A DNA stretch of 9,091 nucleotides from Bordetella parapertussis (GCA_945870465.1 CAMBSS010000160.1:1-9091), one strand, 5' to 3'; positions 1 through 6,317 are shown, counted from the stretch's first letter. Numbers and translations: made by a program. Notes: a model not told the origin generated them from the letters alone.

Positions 1-118
1 GGGGCCCCTTTAGGGGATGCGACCCCGGAGACGTGTGCCGCAGACGCGATTCGACGGCGCGTCATCCGACTCGCGGACGTTCACATCCCGCAAGCGGGGC
101 CCTGTTCACTGCTCGCGT
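1..118. other. Window-edge sequence replacing the missing part of the second Bug gene
   Basis: No gene is recognisable here, and the sequence does not continue the Bug family in any frame I read. It holds short GC hairpins: a cluster of G and C runs at 1-26 (GGGGCCCC, then CCCC-TTTA-GGGG) and CCCG-CAAG-CGGG at 87-98. Neither is followed by a T run, so neither is a convincing terminator. The join near 118 may be a real deletion or insertion breakpoint or an assembly join. Confidence 0.4.
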
Positions 119-373
119 CTGGCCGTTCGCACCGGGCCGATTGTCGACCACAACCTGCTGGTGAAGATTGTCGCTCAGACGCTGGGCCACCAGCCGCGCC
201 ATAATATCGGCGTTGCCGCTGGGCGAATAAGGCACGATCATGCGCAGCGGGTGCGACGGAAAATCCGTCGTCGCTGCATCTGCATGGCCTGTTGCGAGCA
301 GCGCGACGCAAGTGCCGGCAATAGCGTAGGTTAGTTGCAAAGCGCTCACTCTAGTCAATGCGTATGCCCGCAT
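62..373 (-). pseudogene. Truncated Bug-family periplasmic solute receptor (tripartite tricarboxylate transporter type)
   Basis: This is the N-terminal part of a second Bug receptor, following the complete one in the same operon. Residues 1-33 form a signal peptide (basic start, hydrophobic stretch, ending GHADA). The mature start matches the family: PLRMIVPYSPSGNADIMARL at about 42-61 and VVVDNRPGAN at about 74-83. After about Q85 (near position 119) the family pattern stops. The next 18 residues resemble nothing in the family and end at a TGA at 62-64. Complete Bug proteins are about 320 residues, so roughly two thirds is missing. The ATG at 373 overlaps the end of the preceding gene; a GTG at 349 lies one base beyond that gene's TAG and is an alternative start. 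I infer a pseudogene cut by a rearrangement, or a chimeric contig end. A folded receptor from this fragment is unlikely. Confidence 0.75.
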
Positions 374-1322
374 CCTTGATGACCTTGGCCCATTTGGGGA
401 CTTCTTCGCGGACGCGCGCAGAAAATTGTTTGTGGCCGTAGTAATAAGGTTCTACGCCCTGGCGCGCGAGTTTTTCGATGATGTCGGGATTGTGCACCGT
501 TTTTTCTATCTGCGCATTCAACTTGTCGAGTATGGCTTCGGGCGTGCGCGCGACGGCGATCAGGCCATACCAGAGTGTGGCTTCGTAACCGGGTACGCCG
601 GCTTCGGCGATGGTCGGCGCGTCAGGTACCGCGGGCGAGCGCTTGGCGGTGCTGACCGCGAGCATGCGCAGTTTGCCGGCCTTCACATGTGGCAGCACCG
701 ACAGCGTGGACGACAGCATCAGCGGGATCTGGCCGCCGAGCAACTCGGTCACGGCGGGGGCGGTGCCTTTGTACGCGATATGTTCGAGCTGTATGCCTGT
801 CGTCACGGCGAACAGCGCCATGGCCAGGTGGCCGACCGAGCCGTTGCCGGAACTGCCGTAGCTATAGGCGCCGGGCTTGGCCTTGGCGAGAGTAATCAGC
901 TCTTTCACGGTGGTCGCGGGGAGGGACGGATGCACGACGAGTATTTGCGGCGAGAGCGCGACCAGAGCGACCGGCGCAAAGTCGCGCACCGTATCGTAGG
1001 GCAGCTTGGCGTAAAAACCCGGATTGGTGACGAAGCTGTTCGGCACCAGCACCATGGTGTGGCCGTCGGGCGCGGATTTGGCGACGATGTCGGTGCCGAC
1101 TATGGTGTTGGCGCCCGCGCGATTATCGACGATGACGCGCTGGCCGAGTCCTTCGCCCATTTTTTCGGCGATCAGCCGCGCCAGCACGTCGTTGCCGCCG
1201 CCCGGTGGGTACGGCGAAATCAGGCGGATCGGCCGGTTAGGGAAAGGTTGCGCGTGCGTCAAGCCCGACATTGCGACTGTTAGTGCGAAGCCGATTGCGC
1301 AACTTAAACGTGCATAGCTCAT
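351..1322 (-). CDS. Bug-family tripartite tricarboxylate transporter substrate-binding protein
   Basis: This is a periplasmic solute receptor of the Bug (TctC-like) family, which binds small carboxylates, aromatic acids or similar ligands and normally hands them to a TctAB-type permease. At 323 residues it is full length. A signal peptide spans about 1-24 with likely cleavage at THA-QP. The mature protein opens with the family's PIRLISPYPPGGGNDVLARL block (31-50), then VIVDNRAGAN and the SAPDGHTMV block. The central YGSSGNGSVGHLA and AYKGTAPAVTELLGG segments, which line the ligand cleft in the family, are present, as is the PDAPTIAEAGVPGYE segment. The start codon is 4 nt beyond the amrS stop, so it is probably co-transcribed and translationally coupled. 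No TctA or TctB gene is visible, so it may be an orphan receptor or serve a distant permease. The ligand cannot be predicted from sequence. Confidence 0.92.
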   Translation of the reverse strand: MSYARLSCAIGFALTVAMSGLTHAQPFPNRPIRLISPYPPGGGNDVLARLIAEKMGEGLGQRVIVDNRAGANTIVGTDIVAKSAPDGHTMVLVPNSFVTNPGFYAKLPYDTVRDFAPVALVALSPQILVVHPSLPATTVKELITLAKAKPGAYSYGSSGNGSVGHLAMALFAVTTGIQLEHIAYKGTAPAVTELLGGQIPLMLSSTLSVLPHVKAGKLRMLAVSTAKRSPAVPDAPTIAEAGVPGYEATLWYGLIAVARTPEAILDKLNAQIEKTVHNPDIIEKLARQGVEPYYYGHKQFSARVREEVPKWAKVIKDAGIRID

Positions 1323-1326
1323 GGGG

Positions 1327-2397
1327 TTAGCGCCTGTTGATGGCGACGGGGATGCGCCGCCGGCCGAACTGGCCGTGAAAAGTTTCGAATGCGCCGGCGA
1401 TCGCTGTGCCGCAATGCGGGCAGCCGCCGTCCGGCGTTACATCATACTTGGAGATTTCGTACCAGTCGCGCACGATCAACGGCGCGCGGCATCCCGGGCA
1501 GTAAGTCGTGCCGCCTTCGGCATCGTGCACGTTGCCGGTATAGACGTAATGCAAACCGGCATCCAGCGCAATTCGGCGCGAGCGCTGCAGCGTTGCAGGC
1601 GGCGTCGGCGGCAGGTCGTTCATCTTGTGATCGGGATGGAAGGCGGTGAAGTGCAGCGGCACGTCGGATCCGAGTTCACGCATGATCCACGCGCACATGG
1701 CGGTAATTTCTTCGGCGGAATCATTCTTGCCCGGGATCAGCAGCGTGGTGATTTCGAGCCAGACCGCGGTTTCGTGCTTGAGGTAGACCAGCGTGTCGAG
1801 CACCGGCTGCAGATGTGCGCCGCACAGCCTGAAATAAAACTCATCGGTAAATGCTTTGAGATCGACATTTGCGGCGTCCATTTTCGCGTAAAAGGCGCGT
1901 CGCGGTACTTCGTGCACATAGCCGGCGGTAACGGCGACCGTCTTCACGCCGCGTTCGTGGCAGGCATCGGCGACGTCCATCGCGTATTCCGCAAAAATGA
2001 CCGGATCGTTGTAGGTGAAAGCTATGCTGCGGCAGTCGTTCTTCACCGCGGCTTCTGCAATGGCAGCAGGAGAGGCCTCATCGGCGAGGCGGTCCATATC
2101 ATTCGATTTGCTGATGTCCCAGTTCTGGCAGAACTTGCACGCGAGGTTGCAGCCCGCGGTACCAAAGGACAGCACGCTGGAGCCGGGATAGAAATGGTTG
2201 AGCGGTTTCTTTTCGATCGGGTCTATGCAAAAACCCGACGAGCGGCCGTAGGTGGTCAGCATCATCCAGTCGCCGACCCTTTGGCGCACGAAGCACGCGC
2301 CGCGCTGGCCTTCGTGCAGCCGGCAGTCGCGCGGGCACAGGTCGCATTGCATGCGGCCGTCGTCGAGCATATGCCACCAGCGCCCGGCGTAACTCAT
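1327..2397 (-). CDS. amrS: AmmeMemoRadiSam system radical SAM enzyme
   Basis: This is a radical SAM protein of the AmmeMemoRadiSam system, predicted to cleave S-adenosylmethionine at a 4Fe-4S cluster. The substrate and product are not known to me. Over 356 residues the cluster motif is C83-NLA-C87-KF-C90, preceded by the FGTAGCN lead-in. An N-terminal cysteine group (C18, C21, C25, C35) resembles that of pyruvate formate-lyase activase-like proteins. TYNDP (128-132), NVDLKAF (177-183), LIPGKND (220-226) and HFTAFHPDHKM (249-259) are typical of this family. The C-terminus carries two CxxC pairs, C300/C303 and C326/C329, consistent with a small zinc-ribbon-like metal site. The gene starts 4 nt after the stop of the MEMO-AMMECR1 fusion, its expected functional partner. 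It ends 4 nt before the Bug receptor start. Confidence 0.93.
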   Translation of the reverse strand: MSYAGRWWHMLDDGRMQCDLCPRDCRLHEGQRGACFVRQRVGDWMMLTTYGRSSGFCIDPIEKKPLNHFYPGSSVLSFGTAGCNLACKFCQNWDISKSNDMDRLADEASPAAIAEAAVKNDCRSIAFTYNDPVIFAEYAMDVADACHERGVKTVAVTAGYVHEVPRRAFYAKMDAANVDLKAFTDEFYFRLCGAHLQPVLDTLVYLKHETAVWLEITTLLIPGKNDSAEEITAMCAWIMRELGSDVPLHFTAFHPDHKMNDLPPTPPATLQRSRRIALDAGLHYVYTGNVHDAEGGTTYCPGCRAPLIVRDWYEISKYDVTPDGGCPHCGTAIAGAFETFHGQFGRRRIPVAINRR

Positions 2398-2401
2398 GCG
2401 T

Positions 2402-3811
2402 CTAGCTGTCGGACTCGCGCCACTTCATGACCGTGTAGCGCGAGAGTTTGACTGCCGGGTCCCAGAGGTCGGGCGGCAGGCCGGCCTTGTGTTTCAGATG
2501 GCCCATGAAGATGCGCGGATCGCGGAAATCTTCCCACACGTGCGGCAGGAAAGTGCTGCGGTGAAAACCGTACTGAAAAATCACACCGTCGACGGCGGGG
2601 CGCAGTTGTGCGAGAGCGTCCGCTTCGTCGCGAAAACTCATCGCCACGACCGCCGACAGCACAGACACTTCGACGCGTACGGTCGCGAATTCGGCAGTTG
2701 TCAGCGGTTTGAAGCGCGGGTCGCGGAACGCCGCTGCCATCGCGTTGGCTCTGACGTCGGCGCCCAATGCGCGGTGCGCTTCCAGCGTGCCTATGCAACC
2801 GCGCAGGTCGCCTTGTTTGGTCAGGGTGACGAACGACGCACCTTTGCCTGCGAGCCAGTGCGCATCTGCGTGCGCTGCGCCGGGCAGAGATAATTCTGCG
2901 GCGATGGCGGCGCGCGCCAGCGGCAGCAGCACTTCACCTGCATGCTCCGGCATCACGTGCTTTTCGTCGCCGTAGAGGGAGGCGCGCGTGTCTTCGACAG
3001 TCATATTGGTAACCTTGGATTCGTGGAATGCAAATGCGCCATAGCCGACGACGCGCTGGCGATCGCCGGCGGTGTCGCCCGAGTTGCGCAGATCGATGAG
3101 ATCTGCGGTGAGATGATGACGACCGGCGGCCAGGACGAGACCATTGACCGGTGTGCCGCCGCAGGCCTGTTCATGTGAAATATCGCTGCGCAAATCGAGT
3201 ATCGCCTGCGCGGTGTTGCGGTCGAGCGACTGTGCCTCGGTGTAATTCAGGTAATGCGAAAGATCCGAGCTGACGATGATCAGCGTTTCGGGCCCGCCCC
3301 ACAGCGTGTCGATGACCTGCGCGACTTCTTCGGCGCTGGCGTCGCCCACCGCCAGTGGCACCACGGTGAAACCGGCGAGCACGGTCTGCAGGAAGGGCAG
3401 GTGCACTTCCAGCGAGTGTTCCTGTGCGTGCGCGGCGGCGTTGATGCTGACCTGCGGCAGCAGCGACAGCGCCGCGTGCGCGCGGGCATCGACCATGATG
3501 TTGCCCAGCGGCGTGGCCAGCATGCTGGCCGCGGGCAGTGCGAGTCCGCGGACCGGCACGCGGTGCACGGGCCCCAGCAGCACGACGCGCTTGATGAGGT
3601 CGCGCGCCGGCACCAGCCGCGCATAGGCAGCGGCGGCGGTTGGCCCCGAATAGAGGTAGCCGGCGTGCGGCGCAATGATGGCTTTGGGCACCGGTTTGGC
3701 GCGCGCAGCGGGCCCGGCGGCGGCGAGGAGGGCGGCGACATCGCGGCGCAGTTCGGCGGCGGCGGCCGGATAAAACAGGCCGGCAACGGCGGGTGGGCGG
3801 ACGCTGATCAT
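2402..3811 (-). CDS. Fused MEMO1-family / AMMECR1-family protein (AmmeMemoRadiSam proteins B and A)
   Basis: This 469-residue protein joins two domains that are often separate genes. Residues 1 to about 266 are MEMO family, related in fold to LigB-type extradiol dioxygenases. Likely metal-site residues line up with those of human MEMO1: H49 in APHAGY, H83 in GPVHR and C217 in the ACGG segment. EHSLEVHLPF (131-140) and SSDLSHY (181-187) are also conserved. A linker of about 20 residues follows. Residues about 288-469 are AMMECR1 family, with the signature LRGCIG at 336-341, FRDPRF at 362-367 and a FLPHVWEDF block at 421-429. I chose the ATG at 3811 because it is preceded 7 nt away by GGGAGG and begins the family's usual SVRPPAVAGLFYP; the open frame upstream to 3973 has no such support. 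It is the first gene of the operon with amrS. Its function is unknown; a metal-dependent activity tied to AmrS is an inference. Confidence 0.93.
   Translation of the reverse strand: MISVRPPAVAGLFYPAAAAELRRDVAALLAAAGPAARAKPVPKAIIAPHAGYLYSGPTAAAAYARLVPARDLIKRVVLLGPVHRVPVRGLALPAASMLATPLGNIMVDARAHAALSLLPQVSINAAAHAQEHSLEVHLPFLQTVLAGFTVVPLAVGDASAEEVAQVIDTLWGGPETLIIVSSDLSHYLNYTEAQSLDRNTAQAILDLRSDISHEQACGGTPVNGLVLAAGRHHLTADLIDLRNSGDTAGDRQRVVGYGAFAFHESKVTNMTVEDTRASLYGDEKHVMPEHAGEVLLPLARAAIAAELSLPGAAHADAHWLAGKGASFVTLTKQGDLRGCIGTLEAHRALGADVRANAMAAAFRDPRFKPLTTAEFATVRVEVSVLSAVVAMSFRDEADALAQLRPAVDGVIFQYGFHRSTFLPHVWEDFRDPRIFMGHLKHKAGLPPDLWDPAVKLSRYTVMKWRESDS
3434..3518 (-). repeat. Memo-gene segment that recurs at 5291-5375 (copy A, inside the intact gene)
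   Basis: This 85-bp stretch of the MEMO domain encodes about residues 98-126 (TPLGN-MVDARAHAALSLLPQ). It matches 5291-5375 in the same orientation with 4 mismatches, about 95% identity by hand alignment. Confidence 0.9.
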
Positions 3812-3818
3812 GTGTTTT

Positions 3819-3824
3819 CCTCCC
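3819..3824 (-). promoter_or_regulatory. Strong ribosome binding site for the MEMO-AMMECR1 gene
   Basis: GGGAGG on the minus strand sits 7 nt before the ATG at 3811. It decides the start codon against the longer upstream reading frame. Confidence 0.8.
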
Positions 3825-3875
3825 GATAAATGCGGGGCGCCGCGCGTGAATTCAACTGGCTGCAACAGAACCGCG

Positions 3876-3881
3876 ATTATA
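3876..3881 (-). promoter_or_regulatory. Candidate -10 box of the MEMO-AMMECR1/amrS/Bug operon
   Basis: The minus strand reads TATAAT, a consensus -10 hexamer, giving a leader of about 58 nt before the ATG at 3811. At 16-18 bp spacing I see no good -35 hexamer, so an activator or a weak promoter is possible. Confidence 0.45.
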
Positions 3882-4226
3882 GTCCGGCATGCCGCGGACG
3901 GAGACGTCGGCGGGGCGGATGATAACTGCCGGCACAAGGGCAACCACCAGAAACGCTGCCCGCATACAGTCACTTAACAAGGGTCAGTCTCCGCCCAGGG
4001 ACATGTTGAACCGCTGGCCTCCCGCCCGTCCCCTGCTGCCACCCGTTCCGGTTTTGTTGAGGGTTGGTGTATCGGCGCGTTGCCAAACGCTACTGCATAC
4101 GTTTGTAAATCTAATCGCACCCAACCGCTTTGGATCAGACGCGGTTATCGATTTAGGTCGGTTCCCGGCCACAAGGCGTCAGTGCGGAAGCGATCCAATC
4201 TTGCTGAAATGTTTCGAATAATTGTA

Positions 4227-4252
4227 TATAATCAAAACGTCAAAATTGGAGG
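4227..4252 (+). promoter_or_regulatory. Promoter -10, direct repeat and ribosome binding site of the toxin-antitoxin operon
   Basis: A consensus TATAAT lies at 4227-4232 with no strong -35 at 17 bp. It is followed by two 8-bp units starting TCAAAA (4232-4239 and 4240-4247), and GGAGG at 4248-4252, 6 nt before the ATG at 4259. The repeat directly downstream of the -10 is a plausible autoregulatory operator for the HTH antitoxin. That role is inferred from position only. Confidence 0.5.
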
Positions 4253-4258
4253 TTCGCC

Positions 4259-4708
4259 ATGAGTTCCACTACTACCTTACCGCCGAGCACCAAATGTGCA
4301 CCTGCTCTGCGCGGGGCTTGCGAGAAATCCGCACGCTCTGTCATTTCCTTTATCCGACGTGAAACACCGGGAAAGGCATCATCCGAATCTTTGAACGACT
4401 TGGTCGATTCATTAACTGGCGTTATCGAGCGGACAGCGGAATTGCTCTTCGCCGGCAAGCACGTCCGCGTTATCGAGGATGAAGAGGCCATGACCACCCA
4501 GGAGGCGGCAGACTTCCTCAACGTTTCGCGCCCCCATATGGTCAAGCTGCTTGAGACGGGACAAATTCCGCAACTGCCCAAAGTCGGGCGCCATCGTCGG
4601 GTTGCTCGGGTAGTCGTGCTCAAGTACAAGCGTACTCGAGATGCCTTGCGCGAATCGTCACTCAAGAAACTCGCTGCGCTCTCGCAACGCCACCGTCTCG
4701 GCTATTGA
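4259..4708 (+). CDS. Excisionase-type HTH DNA-binding protein, probable antitoxin
   Basis: This 149-residue protein has a MerR/excisionase-type winged helix at about 78-123 (MTTQEAADFLNVSRPHMVKL, then a GRHRR wing and a lysine-containing helix). This pattern is common in antitoxins that precede PIN-domain toxins. Residues 1-77 form an N-terminal extension, with a probable helical segment at about 42-66 (SLNDLVDSLTGVIERTAELL). The basic C-terminal tail (about 124-149) may be the toxin-binding part. GGAGG is 6 nt before the ATG. The stop TGA overlaps the toxin's TTG start, which supports a two-gene operon with coupled translation. By analogy with such pairs it would bind its own promoter and neutralise the PIN partner. 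That role rests on domain type and gene order; a plain transcription factor cannot be excluded. Confidence 0.8.
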   Translation: MSSTTTLPPSTKCAPALRGACEKSARSVISFIRRETPGKASSESLNDLVDSLTGVIERTAELLFAGKHVRVIEDEEAMTTQEAADFLNVSRPHMVKLLETGQIPQLPKVGRHRRVARVVVLKYKRTRDALRESSLKKLAALSQRHRLGY

Positions 4709-5286
4709 CCGTGCCGCCGGTTGTCGTGCTCGATGCATGCGTGCTCTATCCGGCGGCGCAGCGCGACCTCTTTATGTGGCTGGCGGCGGGAGGCACAATC
4801 CACGCGCACTGGACGAACGAAATCCACGACGAGTGGATTCGCAATGTCGAGCGCGATTACGGCGTTGACCGCAGCATTCTAGACCGCGTGCGCAAGTTGA
4901 TGGATCGTGCGGCTGGCGATGCCTTGATCACAAGGTATCGGCAGTATGAGCGGTTGTTTCCGAAAACCGATCCCAAGGATCGTCATGTCGCTGCCGCGGC
5001 GGTCGCGGCGCGCAAGCATTCCGCCGTGGATACCGTCACGATCATCACGTGGAACCTCAAGGATTATGATCGCACGGAGCTGGCGAAGGCCGGCGTGGTC
5101 GCGCAAAATCCAGATATTTTCTTGTGCTGCCTGCTTACCGACTCACCGGAAAGTGCAGTTACGGCGTTCAAACGAATGCGCGACAACCTCCGAAACCCAC
5201 CCAAGTCGACACGGGAGTGCGCCGATACGCTCGCCGCACAAGGTTTAAAGAAGTTTGCGGGGCTAATAGCGACAAGGCTTGAATGA
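4705..5286 (+). CDS. PIN-domain protein, probable toxin ribonuclease (VapC-like)
   Basis: This 193-residue PIN-domain protein is likely an Mg-dependent RNase acting as the toxin of the pair. The N-terminal strand with the first acidic residue is VVVLDACVLYP (D10). NEIHDEW follows with E39. The DPKDRHVAAAA block (D89, D92) and the TWNLKDYD strand (N117, D120) complete the acidic site expected of PIN proteins, here of the PIN_3 type. The C-terminal part after about 140 is family-specific and helical. The open frame begins with TTG at 4705, overlapping the antitoxin's TGA; GTG at 4711 is an equally plausible start, 2 residues shorter. There is no separate ribosome binding site, so translation is probably coupled to the antitoxin. 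The coding sequence stops 4 nt before a diverged memo-gene fragment. The RNA target is unknown. Confidence 0.82.
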   Translation: MTVPPVVVLDACVLYPAAQRDLFMWLAAGGTIHAHWTNEIHDEWIRNVERDYGVDRSILDRVRKLMDRAAGDALITRYRQYERLFPKTDPKDRHVAAAAVAARKHSAVDTVTIITWNLKDYDRTELAKAGVVAQNPDIFLCCLLTDSPESAVTAFKRMRDNLRNPPKSTRECADTLAAQGLKKFAGLIATRLE

Positions 5287-5290
5287 CCTT

Positions 5291-5375
5291 GGCGGCATTG
5301 ATGCTGATCTGCGGCAGCAGCGACAGCGCCGCGTGCGCGCGGGCATCGACCATGACGTTGCCCAGCGGGGTGGCC
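5291..5375 (-). pseudogene. Diverged fragment of a MEMO-family gene (copy B)
   Basis: This 85-bp remnant has the same orientation as the intact memo gene and matches 3434-3518 at 81 of 85 positions. In frame it reads TPLGNVMVDARAHAALSLLP and then QISINAA. Two differences are silent and two give Ile/Val swaps (I to V before MVD, V to I in QVSINAA). That is what is expected if it derives from a functional homologue that diverged under selection, not from a recent copy of the local gene. Outside this span similarity ends sharply on both sides, 4 nt after the PIN stop and at about 5376. It encodes no complete protein. It probably marks a recombination or insertion event linked to the arrival of the toxin-antitoxin DNA. 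Confidence 0.85.
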
Positions 5376-5440
5376 GCTTCTGGTTCGACGTGTATGTGCT
5401 TTGAGACGCGAGTGGTACGGGCCCAGCCGCTTCATCCCCT

Positions 5441-5953
5441 CTACTGAAGGCGCGCAAGATAGCCGGCCAGTTGATCCATTGTGCAGCCCCAGCCATGTGT
5501 CATTCCGGCGTGTGCGCCATCGAAGGTGACATTCTCTTCATCGTTGCCGTCAAGGGCTTGCCACTGCAAGGACATACGTGTGCCATGACCCTCGTCCGTC
5601 AAAGTGGTCGTCGACAGCGTCGACAGCGGCCAGGTTGGCGACATCGGGTGCCGAGTGACGCCTAGCTCAGCGTCGGAGAAATTGATGACCACTACTAGGC
5701 GCTCGGGCACAACAATTTCGCGGAAAGTCCACTTTCCCCACATGATCTGACCATTGGGGGCCTTCATGCCGTAGTGATAGACGCCACCCACGCGCAAATC
5801 CAGCGAACCAGGCACCGGCTCCATCCCGGCCGGGCTCATCCAGCGGCCCAGATGCTCCAGCTGCGTCAGGGCCTGCCACACAAGGTCGCGCGGGGCGTCA
5901 AAAACGCGAGTGATTGTGAAGGGCTTGCTGAGGCGTTCTTGTGGTCGGGTCAT
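5441..5953 (-). CDS. SRPBCC / AHSA1-domain protein
   Basis: This 170-residue protein consists of one START-like SRPBCC domain of the AHSA1 (Aha1 C-terminal-like) group. The domain folds into a helix-grip cavity that binds hydrophobic ligands in many relatives. Visible hallmarks are ITRVFDAPRDLVWQALT at 13-29, the GRWMSPAGM turn, LRVGGVYHYGMKAPNGQIMW at about 53-72, FREIVVPERLVVV, and the C-terminal helix HAGMTHGWGCTMDQLAGYLA. It is full length for the family. The start is preceded by an AAGGAG-like sequence located in the end of the ancestral ArsR frame. The ArsR-SRPBCC gene pair is a recurrent arrangement in bacteria in which the regulator controls its neighbour. The ligand and the physiological role are unknown. 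Confidence 0.9.
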   Translation of the reverse strand: MTRPQERLSKPFTITRVFDAPRDLVWQALTQLEHLGRWMSPAGMEPVPGSLDLRVGGVYHYGMKAPNGQIMWGKWTFREIVVPERLVVVINFSDAELGVTRHPMSPTWPLSTLSTTTLTDEGHGTRMSLQWQALDGNDEENVTFDGAHAGMTHGWGCTMDQLAGYLARLQ

Positions 5954-5954
5954 G

Positions 5955-6020
5955 TCATTTTCTCCTTCTCTTTATTTGCAATTCGCGCAGGTAGTCCTCC
6001 AGCCGGTCCAGCCTTTGCTC
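5955..6020 (-). pseudogene. Detached C-terminal tail of the ArsR gene after the amber codon
   Basis: The 21 codons downstream of the TAG, in the same frame, read EQRLDRLEDYLRELQ plus a short basic end and stop at TGA (5955-5957), 1 nt before the SRPBCC ATG. This is the expected amphipathic C-terminal helix of ArsR proteins of this subgroup, so the ancestral gene spanned 5955-6293. Confidence 0.8.
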
Positions 6021-6293
6021 CTAGAGCTGTCGGTAAGGCTCTACCCAGTCGGCTGCTTCCTTCAGCGGCTGCGGCTGGAGCCGGCAGGGACGCCACTGCT
6101 TTTCACGGCCTTGGACGATGAGACCGGCACGCTGCAGTACCTTCAGATGCTTTGTAACTGCCGGCGGCGTGATATTGAAAGGCTCAGACAACTCCGTCAC
6201 CGTAGCCTCTCCGGTGGACAAACGCGCCAGGATGGCGCGGCGCGTGGGGTCTGCGAGAGCGGCGAATGTGGCGCTTAGAGGATCTGTATGCAT
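6021..6293 (-). CDS. ArsR-family HTH regulator, C-terminally truncated by an amber codon
   Basis: This 90-residue winged-helix repressor belongs to the ArsR subgroup that partners SRPBCC proteins. FAALADPTRRAILARLSTGE (10-29) and the recognition region TVTELSEPFNITPPAVTKHL (31-50), followed by KVLQRAGLI, are intact. No CxC metal site is seen, so metal sensing is unlikely. The protein ends WVEPYRQL at a TAG (6021-6023). Relatives usually have Trp here and continue with another 20 or so residues. The same frame does continue past the TAG for 21 codons (EQRLDRLEDYLRELQ and a basic end) to a TGA at 5955-5957, next to the SRPBCC start. One base (TGG to TAG) explains the break. The DNA-binding part may still work; the lost helix normally contributes to dimerisation. 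Confidence 0.85.
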   Translation of the reverse strand: MHTDPLSATFAALADPTRRAILARLSTGEATVTELSEPFNITPPAVTKHLKVLQRAGLIVQGREKQWRPCRLQPQPLKEAADWVEPYRQL

Positions 6294-6297
6294 ATGT

Positions 6298-6317
6298 ATT
6301 TAACCATGTGGTAAATT
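6298..6317. promoter_or_regulatory. Candidate ArsR operator palindrome
   Basis: An imperfect inverted repeat is centred at 6307/6308 with core ACCA-TG-TGGT and flanking TT/AA pairs. It overlaps the end of the -10 box and the predicted start point, the usual place for an ArsR autorepression site. Assignment is from symmetry and position only. Confidence 0.5.

Larger units (their letters stand above)
3812..4258. other. 447-bp divergent intergenic region, no gene recognised
   Basis: This region separates the left-facing AmmeMemoRadiSam operon from the right-facing toxin-antitoxin pair. It contains the candidate promoter of each at its two ends. The middle (about 3980-4200) carries short open frames on both strands with no recognisable family and no ribosome binding site I could find. 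Composition changes from GC-rich near the memo gene to AT-rich at 4200-4250, suggesting that a boundary of acquired DNA lies inside it. Confidence 0.6.

Noticed and set aside
426..1283. Plus-strand open frame of 285 codons opposite the Bug receptor
   Set aside because: It is antisense to a clear full-length receptor, has no recognisable domain, and is explained by codon-position GC bias.
1321..2430. Plus-strand open frame of 369 codons opposite amrS, longer than amrS itself
   Set aside because: Its translation is low in family features and rich in Arg/Gly/His, and amrS on the other strand has clear cysteine motifs. Long antisense frames are expected in GC-rich genes.
3812..3973. Upstream extension of the MEMO-AMMECR1 reading frame to 3973
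   Set aside because: The GGGAGG site and the family N-terminus place the start at 3811. The extension overlaps the TATAAT at 3876-3881 and resembles no MEMO protein.
3984..4172. Short minus-strand open frame of 62 codons between the two divergent operons
   Set aside because: There is no ribosome binding site, no known family and no supporting context. A remnant of a mobile gene is possible but cannot be shown.
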